A DNA stretch of 64,000 bases. Source: Kiritimatiellia bacterium. GTDB lineage: Bacteria; Verrucomicrobiota; Kiritimatiellia; JAAZAB01. Positions 16,436 through 23,549 of this stretch are shown here, in pieces. A program made the position numbers and the translations under genes. Within the stretch, counting starts at the first letter, position 1; each line of letters opens with the position of its first letter. The notes under the pieces are model-generated. The model worked only from the letters and a program-made list of their open reading frames with translations. It was not told the DNA's origin and did not search any database. The DNA is taken from NCBI GenBank assembly GCA_028718125.1, contig JAQUMN010000003.1:1-64000 (forward strand). The letters are read 5' to 3'.

Positions 16436-17130
16436 ACGGGATCAATCAGGTCAAGCACGGAGGGATCCTCTTTTTCTCGAGGCTCGGTTCCCTCGGCGGG
16501 TTCTTCCGGTGTTTCAGGCGCAGGATTGCGATTGTCATTGGGCCGTTGCTGGCGATTCCGATCGTTCCGGTCCCGATTTCCGTGGTCACGGTTGCCGCGG
16601 TCCCGATTTCCGCGGTCACGGTCGCCATGATCTCCGCGTTCCCCTCGTTCTCCCCGGTCTCCCCGATCGCGATCGTCGTGTTCTTCAAAACTCTTTCGCA
16701 GTGTCGAGAGGCGCATACAGACTGCGCCCAGCCCCCCAGCCTCCCGCTCCAGCGCGGCATCCGCGGTCAGCAGGACCACATCTTTGCGGCCAGACAACTT
16801 GCGGACCAGGTCTTTTAGCCTGGCCTGGGCGCTCGCGCCGTTTTCGGCATAGAACACGCGCACGCCCTTGAATTCCTGACCCTCACCAGCCTCGCGCAGG
16901 GGGCGCCCGGTAAACACCGCCTGCATTTCAATCCCTTCCCGACCGGCAAACTGGGCCAGCATCCGCAGGATCGCAAAATGGTCGCGCGGACTGGCCTGGC
17001 CGCCGCCATTGCGCTGGCGCGGATCCACCATGCCGGTGGCATCCACAACATAAACCCGCTCTTCCGCCGGACGGGTCAAGGTTTTATGCCCCCCGGCACA
17101 CCTGCAAAATAATTGCCTGAGAAAACTCAT
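16432..17130 (-). CDS. NYN/YacP-like domain protein with Arg-Asp-Gly repeat tail
   Basis: From ATG 17130, which has AAGGA at good distance, the product is 232 residues. Residues about 20-140 resemble the NYN/PIN-like nuclease fold of the YacP group: VYVVDATGMVDPRQ, ILRMLAQFAGREGIEMQAVF and KDVVLLTADAALEREAGGLG. Residues about 150-195 are a low-complexity array of RGERGDHGDRD and RGNRD units made of near-12-nt tandem repeats, followed by a Pro/Glu-rich end. Such tails often bind RNA. A role in RNA processing is an inference; it lies tail-to-tail with the rRNA methyltransferase gene. A longer frame upstream of 17130 runs through a repeat and is not convincing. Confidence 0.65.
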   Translation of the reverse strand: MSFLRQLFCRCAGGHKTLTRPAEERVYVVDATGMVDPRQRNGGGQASPRDHFAILRMLAQFAGREGIEMQAVFTGRPLREAGEGQEFKGVRVFYAENGASAQARLKDLVRKLSGRKDVVLLTADAALEREAGGLGAVCMRLSTLRKSFEEHDDRDRGDRGERGERGDHGDRDRGNRDRGNRDHGNRDRNDRNRQQRPNDNRNPAPETPEEPAEGTEPREKEDPSVLDLIDPV

Positions 17131-17289
17131 GTTCACATCCTTTGTAACGTTCTGAAACCACGGCGTCTTGACGCCAAACTCAGCTTGCTTCCCCCATGTA
17201 CCCGAAGGCATGTTATTCCATCCGGTCATCAACTTCAAGTGAAATCCCCGCTGGTTAGCGCCTTGCGCACGGCTGCGGTATCCATGCCG

Positions 17290-17455
17290 AAACCAGCGGC
17301 GTCGCAGTCCCGATACCCGCCCACGGTGTGATCGGGACGCCCTCCAATATCGCGAAAAAATCAGCATTCATGGAAAGGCAGCCTGCGGCAGTTGCCGGAC
17401 GAAGAAGGGATCTCCCGCGAGACCGTTCTTGACGCAGCCGCGGTATCTTGACCTT
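17290..17455 (-). repeat. ~165-bp dispersed repeat, inverted partner at 36150-36310
   Basis: On the minus strand it reads CTGCGTCAAGAACGGTCTCG, then GCGGGAGATCCCT, and later GGCGTCCCGATCAC and GTGGGCGGGTATCGGGACTG; the same order occurs on the plus strand at 36150-36310 with scattered differences. It fills most of the gene-free stretch 17131-17539. I see no gene there. Confidence 0.7.
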
Positions 17456-17539
17456 AATGCAATAGCCGGTAACCTGCGCGGGTAATTCTAAAAGAATTCG
17501 GCATTACCTGCCAGCCAGGCTGTCTGTTGCGCGCCGCCG

Positions 17540-19570
17540 CTATTGCGTAGCTTGCGGCGGGATGTATAGGTCAGCGCCCTCCACGGACATCCGGAAATCG
17601 ATCTCCCATGGCGGGGGGCACTCCTGCCGCACACGCGCCTTCAGCGCCTCGTTCACCTCGGTGCCTGCTTCTTTTGCCGCTTCACGCTCATGGAGCGCGA
17701 ACCACAAATCGCTCAGGCTGCGCTCGCCTTCTTGAATGGTCGCAAATTGCCCCCGCAGCGCCACGCGGACCTCGTCGAAGCGTCCCTCGTGCAGGGCCAC
17801 CCAGGCCGCGGCAAGTCGCAGGCGCTCATGGCCGCGCATCTCATCAGGTAACCGCGCCAGCAACGCTCCCAGGGCCGGAACGTCATTGATACGCAGGAGG
17901 TGTCGGGAATACTCCACGGCGATCGCCACCGGAGCGGAGCCCGTTCTCAGCGCCTGGTCATAGGCAGCGGCTGCCGCCGCCACGTCACCTTGCCGCAGGT
18001 GCCAGACGGCGAGGTTGCGCCACGCCCAACTGCTCGGGGGGCGCCGCAAGGATGTCTCCCAAGCGCTCCTTGCCCCGTCTGCATCGCCCGCCTCAAGCTT
18101 CATGACACCGAGATGGAACCAGGTAAGCCAGTGGTCCCCGCCGCGCGTCAGGCTATTCTCAAGCAGCGCTTGCCACTCAGACTGTATCTGGAAATGACCG
18201 GGTTCCGCTTTCGGGTCCGTCTCAGGCAAGGCCCCCTGCTCAAGCAGCGCCAGCCACGGCATCTGCGCCGGGGTCAGATCGTCTGCTTCGAAGGAGAGTT
18301 CTGAGGGAATACCGGCGTTGTCGCCTTGTTTTGCGGCACGCTGCAGTTCCAGCGCGGCCCAGCCAGGCCCGCGGCAGATCAGGCGCCGGACAGGTTTTCC
18401 GGCGATTTCGGCGAGTGCGCCATCCATGCGTTCCACTTCAGCCCGTGGTAACGCGCTCTCCAGCACCTCACCGGCAGCGGTATAGGCCTCCTGCCAGTCC
18501 GCTGAGTGCGCCTTGCGGGAATTCATGGCAAAGTAGCCCATCGCCTCCGTCCAGGTCCACTGGGCACCGGCAGGCATTCTCGCCGAGTGGGACTGCGTAT
18601 AGGCAAGCCCCGCCTGGATCTCTTTATTATTATAACCCGGGGCATGCAGAAACTCCTGCCATCTCCTTCCGCCTTGGTTCATTCCCCACGCGAAGAGCTT
18701 TCGCCCGCGCAACCTGGCCGTAGAGGTATGCAGGATGCCCGCACCATTACGGTCCAGGCTCACCTCCCACGGCCGCCGGCCGGGCAGGATGCGGAAAAAG
18801 AGGTCGTATGAGCGCTTGATCTGGGTACAGTAGCTGTAATCAATCCCGTTGATGACGGGACAATCCCAGACCTTGAGTCCATGGTAGGCAGTATCGGCCG
18901 GAGCAATGACTCGGCCGCCGGGGTACTCCGGCACGCCCATGTTCGTCCACCAGTACATCGGCAGATCATGGTCATGCGGATTGATGATCCGGACCCGTAC
19001 GTAAAGGAAGCGCGCACCCCCGGGCAGGCACAGATCAAGGTGGTAGGGCACCCGCTTCACGCGCTCCCACGCATAAAGGCGCAGCACCGGTGCTCCCCCG
19101 GGCCCATCCAGAACACCGGCATGCAATGTTTCGCAGGTGTGATAGTGGTGTCCGACCTGGCCAATGTTCCACTCGATGCCGCCACTGGTCCAGGCGTTGC
19201 GCAGGGCGAGATTCCCGGGCTGGTACACCGGGTTGCTGAGCAATAGTTCGCGGTTTTCAGGCTTGGCAAAGATCGACCAGACCTTGCCGCCCACCTCCGG
19301 CAGCACCCGCACCCGCAGAAATTCGTTCTCCAGTACCACCGAAAGAAACTCGCGGGGTTCCCGGGCACGGTCGTACCCATCCTGAATGCGATAGGGCAAC
19401 ACACGCGATCCGGTGGCCCAGCCGAGCCCCTCGCGATCCTCCGGCGGGATATGGTTGGCCTCAAAGTCCACGGGATGGCCAATATTCGGATCGCGGAAGA
19501 CCGGCAGCGGGTTCTCCAATCCGAGGTTGGCGGCAGGCAGGATGAAAGGTTCAACGCGCAGGTTGGTCAT
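17540..19570 (-). CDS. DUF5107 domain protein with C-terminal TPR-like repeats
   Basis: The product is 676 residues from ATG 19570. The first ~400 residues match the DUF5107 pattern: NEFLRVRVLPEVGGKVWSIF, SNPVYQPGNLALRN, SGGIEWNIGQVGHHYHT, and MYWWTNMGVPE, resembling aldose-epimerase-like beta-sandwich domains of carbohydrate metabolism. The rest is alpha-helical with TPR-like units (WFHLGVMKLEAGDADGARSA; AWRNLAVWHLRQGDVAAAAA). No signal peptide is evident. A role in glycan or sugar handling is inferred from the family. An alternative GTG start at 19627 adds 19 residues. No obvious operon partners. Confidence 0.78.
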   Translation of the reverse strand: MTNLRVEPFILPAANLGLENPLPVFRDPNIGHPVDFEANHIPPEDREGLGWATGSRVLPYRIQDGYDRAREPREFLSVVLENEFLRVRVLPEVGGKVWSIFAKPENRELLLSNPVYQPGNLALRNAWTSGGIEWNIGQVGHHYHTCETLHAGVLDGPGGAPVLRLYAWERVKRVPYHLDLCLPGGARFLYVRVRIINPHDHDLPMYWWTNMGVPEYPGGRVIAPADTAYHGLKVWDCPVINGIDYSYCTQIKRSYDLFFRILPGRRPWEVSLDRNGAGILHTSTARLRGRKLFAWGMNQGGRRWQEFLHAPGYNNKEIQAGLAYTQSHSARMPAGAQWTWTEAMGYFAMNSRKAHSADWQEAYTAAGEVLESALPRAEVERMDGALAEIAGKPVRRLICRGPGWAALELQRAAKQGDNAGIPSELSFEADDLTPAQMPWLALLEQGALPETDPKAEPGHFQIQSEWQALLENSLTRGGDHWLTWFHLGVMKLEAGDADGARSAWETSLRRPPSSWAWRNLAVWHLRQGDVAAAAAAYDQALRTGSAPVAIAVEYSRHLLRINDVPALGALLARLPDEMRGHERLRLAAAWVALHEGRFDEVRVALRGQFATIQEGERSLSDLWFALHEREAAKEAGTEVNEALKARVRQECPPPWEIDFRMSVEGADLYIPPQATQ

Positions 19571-19698
19571 GGGATTAGTTATCCGTTCGGAGACTGGATC
19601 AAGACCTCTGCAGCCGGAGTAAATCACGGCATGGTTTAACGGCCTTTCTCATTTTGAATTCAGACTCCTTGCATTCTGAGGCCTGCATATCGCGGTAT

Positions 19699-21573
19699 TC
19701 ACATCCCTTCGATCACCGGCACGGCGGTGTCCCACTGCTTGAGCCTGGCAATATCGTATCCCAATTGGGTGTATTCCACGTCCAGTTTTTTATCCTCCGC
19801 GGGGGTCAGCTTGGATCCCAAGCTGACTCGCATGGCTTGGCGGTGTTTTTCGATCTCTTTCCGGCGCCGCTGGAGCGCCGCCGTGTGAATGCCCAGGATC
19901 AGCGATTTGACCGATTCTTCCCGGGTCGCGAAATCGCTCTTGATCTTGGCCGGCGCGGCCAGCGCCTGGGCCACAAACCGGGTCAGATCCCGTTCATCAT
20001 TGTCCTGCTCCGCGATAATGCTCATGACATCCCGCTTGCCCTGCTCCGCCTGCAGACAGGACTGGATCACCTGTCGGCACGGCAAATCCGTTACCAGGTC
20101 CAGCGGCAAATAAGTCCTGACGAGGTCCGCCAGCTCCAGGTTAGCCGCCAGGTGTTCCGCCAGCGCCAGCTCCTTGATCGGCCGCGCCGATACCGATGCC
20201 GGGGAAGATTTCCGAACTACAACCGCCGCTACCGGCCGACTGCGCTTCATAACCTTGTCCAATTCCTGCCGGAGCGCCGTCTCCGGCACGGCCAGGCGCG
20301 CGGCAGCCTGCTGGATGAGCCGGGCCTGCTGGACCGCATTGGGCGTGCGCGCAATCGTGGCCATCACGGCCGTGGCCAACCGCATCAGGCCGGCTTCTGT
20401 GTTTGGCTTTTCGCGGCCGGAGAGGACGTCAATTTGAAAATCCAGCGCTGACTGTGCGCCCTGGAGAAGTTGCTTGAATACGGCGGCGCCATCCTTGCGG
20501 CGGATCAGCGAATCAGGATCTTCGCCCGAGGGCAGCGCCGCGATGCGCACCACCAGCCCAACCTGGAGGAATGTGTCCGCCGCGCGCAGGGCGGCATCCT
20601 GACCGGCGCGGTCGGCATCGAACACAAGCACGATGCTGTCGGCATAGCGCTTGAGAATGCGGGCATGGTCGACTGTGAACGCCGTGCCCTGGGCGGCCAC
20701 CGCTGTCTGGAACCCGGCCAGGTGACAGCGAATGACGTCAATCTGCCCCTCGCAGACGATGGCCTCGCGCGAGTCAACGATGGCGCGGCGCGCCTTATGC
20801 AGCGCGTAGAGGATATGGCCTTTGCGGAACAGCGCCGTTTCCGGCGTGTTGACATATTTGGCCGCTTCGACTTCGGCAATCAACACGCGCCCGCTGAACC
20901 CCAAGACGCGCCCCTGCTCGTCCTGGATTGGAAACGTGAGCCGGTTGCGAAAGCGGTCATACCAGCGCACGGCACCTTCGGCCGGCGTTGGATTCTCGGG
21001 CCGCGGCTTGGCCGGGATGATCAGGCCGGCGGCTTCCAGTTGTTCGCGCGTATATTTTTTCCCGGCCCAGCGCAGGACGGTGTCCCAACGTTCCGGGGCA
21101 AAGCCGATCAGAAAATCCTCGATGGCCGCACCCGGCAGGTCGCGCGACGCCAGGTATTTCCGCGCAGCTTCGCCCTCCGGCTGTTTGAGCAAAATCTGAT
21201 GGTAAAGCTTGGCGACGGCAGCGTTGATTTCGTAAAGCGCTTCCTTGCCGGGCTGGCCTTCCTCGCCATCCGACTCCAGCTTCAGCCGTATGCCGGCGCG
21301 CTGGGCCAGCATTTTCACGGCCGTCATAAAATCCACCTTCTCATAATCCATGACGAACCGGAACACGTCCCCGCCTGCGCCGCATCCGAAACAGTGATAA
21401 GTCTGGCGCTGGGGATTGACCATGAAGGACGGCGTCTTTTCCTTGTGGAACGGGCAAAGGGCTTTGAAGGTGGAGCCGCTGCGCTGGAGCGTGAAATAGG
21501 CGCCGATCACCGTCGCAACATCATTATTGAGACGGATTTCCTCCAGCACGGCATGAGGGACCTTGAGCGGCAT
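19699..21573 (-). CDS. dnaG: DNA primase
   Basis: DnaG makes RNA primers at the replication fork. The 624-residue protein has the CHC2 zinc finger (Cys40, His43, Cys61, Cys64 in CPFHKEKTPSF and YHCFGCGAGGD), the primase core, and a TOPRIM domain with AIVCEGQIDVIRCHLAG and VLVFDADRAGQD. The C-terminal ~200 residues are helical, as in the DnaB-interaction domain. It begins 2 nt after the cvpA stop, so the two are co-transcribed. Long open frames on the opposite strand are codon-bias shadows. Confidence 0.95.
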   Translation of the reverse strand: MPLKVPHAVLEEIRLNNDVATVIGAYFTLQRSGSTFKALCPFHKEKTPSFMVNPQRQTYHCFGCGAGGDVFRFVMDYEKVDFMTAVKMLAQRAGIRLKLESDGEEGQPGKEALYEINAAVAKLYHQILLKQPEGEAARKYLASRDLPGAAIEDFLIGFAPERWDTVLRWAGKKYTREQLEAAGLIIPAKPRPENPTPAEGAVRWYDRFRNRLTFPIQDEQGRVLGFSGRVLIAEVEAAKYVNTPETALFRKGHILYALHKARRAIVDSREAIVCEGQIDVIRCHLAGFQTAVAAQGTAFTVDHARILKRYADSIVLVFDADRAGQDAALRAADTFLQVGLVVRIAALPSGEDPDSLIRRKDGAAVFKQLLQGAQSALDFQIDVLSGREKPNTEAGLMRLATAVMATIARTPNAVQQARLIQQAAARLAVPETALRQELDKVMKRSRPVAAVVVRKSSPASVSARPIKELALAEHLAANLELADLVRTYLPLDLVTDLPCRQVIQSCLQAEQGKRDVMSIIAEQDNDERDLTRFVAQALAAPAKIKSDFATREESVKSLILGIHTAALQRRRKEIEKHRQAMRVSLGSKLTPAEDKKLDVEYTQLGYDIARLKQWDTAVPVIEGM

Positions 21574-21575
21574 GG

Positions 21576-22166
21576 TTACTCTGTTTCCACGGGCAGTTCC
21601 TGAATCGGCGGAAGCAAGGAGGGCGGCGACGGCTTCACGCCGACGTCAAGCCAGCGAATGGCGTTCAGTTTTTCGATCGCCCACGGCGCATACTGGAAGA
21701 CCGTCCGCCCGGTGATGGATTGCCTGCGCACCACATCCCGCATGTATTCATGAGGCCACAAGCCGATCGCATACACGCACAGGATCACCATCAGCACCCC
21801 CCGCAGGAGACCGACCAGCCCGCCCCCGGGCCGATCAATCTTGTCGTTGAACTTGACCGACATCAGGATGCGCAGGATCAGGCGCAGGATGAAAAACAGG
21901 AGCGCAAAACAGACTACGATCAAAAGGAACGCCGCGACCAGGGCCAATTCCGGGTTTTCCGAAAGCCTGGTGTTAGCGACCAGCAAGCGGCCTAAGGTCT
22001 GGTAGAATCGCAAGCCGGCGATCAGTATGATCATCGTGCCGATCAGGCGCAAGAACTCACCCGAGAGCCCCCGTTTCAGGCCCCACAGGAATTCCCACAG
22101 CACGAGCACCAGCGCGCCCACTTCCACGGCCGTAAACATGTTGCCGAATGTCATGGTTGGACCCAA
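21576..22166 (-). CDS. CvpA family membrane protein
   Basis: The 196-residue protein has four hydrophobic segments: ALVLVLWEFLWGLKRG region, LIGTMIILIAGLRFY, ALVAAFLLIVVCFALLFFIL and LLRGVLMVILCVYAIGLWP. The arrangement, with GLKRGLSGE early and DRPGGGLVGLLRG between helices 3 and 4, is typical of CvpA (colicin V production) proteins. Its function is not fully defined; it sits in the inner membrane. It precedes dnaG. ATG at 22166, 22154 or 22139 could initiate. Confidence 0.85.
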   Translation of the reverse strand: MGPTMTFGNMFTAVEVGALVLVLWEFLWGLKRGLSGEFLRLIGTMIILIAGLRFYQTLGRLLVANTRLSENPELALVAAFLLIVVCFALLFFILRLILRILMSVKFNDKIDRPGGGLVGLLRGVLMVILCVYAIGLWPHEYMRDVVRRQSITGRTVFQYAPWAIEKLNAIRWLDVGVKPSPPSLLPPIQELPVETE

Positions 22167-22189
22167 AATGCTATTCCCACACTAAAAGT

Positions 22190-22387
22190 TAAATTAAGCC
22201 CCGCAAGGCGGGGCGACTTTTTTCTGTTCGGATTGTCATCCTGAACGCAGCGAAGAGCCTGCCCTGAGCGAAGTCGAAGGGATCTCTCGCGGCGAGATTC
22301 CTCGTTACGCTCGGAATGACAACAAAGACGGATTGTCCGCCATAGCCGGATCCGCCTCCGGCGGAAAATTCCTATGCATTAAATTAG
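22190..22387. repeat. ~200-bp dispersed repeat, copy 1
   Basis: It contains GCCCCGC-AAG-GCGGGGC followed by GACTTTTTT (a terminator-like hairpin), TGTCATCCTGAACGCAGCGA, GAAGTCGAAGGGATCTCTCG and GGATCCGCCTCCGGCGGAAA. A copy in the same orientation with roughly 95% identity by eye lies at 32125-32325. It occupies the divergent cvpA/BFN spacer 22167-22489, where I see no gene. Confidence 0.8.
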
Positions 22388-22489
22388 GGCTTTTTATCAG
22401 TTTTGGAGGGTTTTGACAATGCCAATTACAGTCCTCTTGCGTTGCGCACAACACGTGATATAATATTCTGATCAAAGGAAAGTAATTTT

Positions 22490-23047
22490 ATGCTTCTCGT
22501 CCACGTCAAGCAGGTATCGCTCTCGAACATGGGGTTCGTGGTCTTTCTGAAAAACGAGGCCGGCAAATGCACCCTGCCTATTTTCATCGGCGCCCCGGAA
22601 GCCCAAGCCATCGCCCTGCACCTGGATCACGTGGCCGTATCACGGCCCCTGACCCATGACCTGCTGAAAACCGTCATGGATAATCTTGAGTGCCGCATGA
22701 AGCGGGCGGAAATCTGCGCCCTGCGCGAAAACACATTTTTTGCCAAGCTGATTCTGGAATGGAACGGCGTGGAATCGGAGATTGATGCCCGCCCCAGCGA
22801 TGCCATCGCCCTGGCCCTGCGCTTCATGGCCCCCATCTACGTGGCGGAAGAAGTCATGGAAGCGGCAGGCGTCCTGATCGACGAAATGACCGGGAACGGA
22901 GCGCATACAAACGCCGAAGCGCCAAGCCCGAGCCTGACGCCGGCCGAAGCCCTGAAACAGAAACTTGCCAAGGCCGTGGCGGAGGAACGTTACGAGGACG
23001 CCGCCGCCCTGCGGGATAAATTAAAAAAGCTGTCGCAGACGAATTAG
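22490..23047 (+). CDS. BFN-domain (DUF151) nuclease with UvrB/C motif
   Basis: The 185-residue product starts with the bifunctional nuclease domain: VKQVSLSNMGFVVFLKNE, LPIFIGAPEAQAIALHLD, RPLTHDLLKTVMDNL, and IDARPSDAIALALR. Residues about 155-185 (EALKQKLAKAVAEERYEDAAALRDKLKKL) are a UVR motif, the helical hairpin shared by UvrB and UvrC that mediates protein contacts. This two-domain layout is common in bacterial BFN proteins; family members are reported to degrade RNA and DNA. The start is ATG 22490. It stands alone, divergent from cvpA. Confidence 0.88.
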   Translation: MLLVHVKQVSLSNMGFVVFLKNEAGKCTLPIFIGAPEAQAIALHLDHVAVSRPLTHDLLKTVMDNLECRMKRAEICALRENTFFAKLILEWNGVESEIDARPSDAIALALRFMAPIYVAEEVMEAAGVLIDEMTGNGAHTNAEAPSPSLTPAEALKQKLAKAVAEERYEDAAALRDKLKKLSQTN

Positions 23048-23056
23048 CCTGAGCCA

Positions 23057-23536
23057 TTATTGCCGGACGGCCGGATGCTTCAAGTGTTTGGTCAGGACAT
23101 GCATCTTTAAAGCGTTCATTTCGGCCACGTCTGTTTCCTTGAAGCCCTCTTTCAGGCAGAGCTGAAGGGCCGCCTGCATGGCAGCGGTGCCGCGAAAAGT
23201 TACGTTCTGGTAATGCTGCTCAAAACAGAACTCCAGGGCCTTTTGCATAAGCTTTTTGCCATACCCCCGGCCCCGAAATTCCTTGTTCAGAAAAATCCGC
23301 CGCAGAAGCGCCGTGTCCGGCGAATCCTCCTTGATGGCCACGGTACCGATGATGGCGCCATCCTGTTCGGCCACCAGGAAAATATCCTTCCGCCCCCCGT
23401 AATAGCTTGCGGGATCATCCAGATCCGGGCCGGCATATGCCTGGTGCACGGAGGCAAACTCCTTGTCCAGAATGCCCCGAATGAGCTGCTTGACCTGGGG
23501 AGTATCGCGCGAACAGATTTTACGAATGAGCACCAT
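23057..23536 (-). CDS. GNAT-family N-acetyltransferase
   Basis: The 159-residue product shows the GNAT fold: YYGGRKDIFLVAEQDGAIIG, then RRIFLNKEFRGRGYGKKLMQ with the acetyl-CoA RGRGYGK loop, and a C-terminal FKETDVAEMNAL-type strand. The substrate is unknown. It lies 13 nt after gspD on the same strand, so it may be read as the last gene of the secretion operon by read-through; no functional link is evident. Confidence 0.85.
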   Translation of the reverse strand: MVLIRKICSRDTPQVKQLIRGILDKEFASVHQAYAGPDLDDPASYYGGRKDIFLVAEQDGAIIGTVAIKEDSPDTALLRRIFLNKEFRGRGYGKKLMQKALEFCFEQHYQNVTFRGTAAMQAALQLCLKEGFKETDVAEMNALKMHVLTKHLKHPAVRQ

Positions 23537-23549
23537 GGTTAAATCAGCG

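Noticed and set aside
17131-17367. N-terminal extension of the NYN protein up to 17367
   Set aside because: It is encoded by the dispersed repeat (17290-17455) and spacer; ATG 17130 has a proper ribosome site.
19654-21603. Long plus-strand open frames opposite dnaG (265 and 377 codons)
   Set aside because: They lie fully antisense to a clear DNA primase, lack recognisable motifs and ribosome sites, and arise from GC-rich codon bias.
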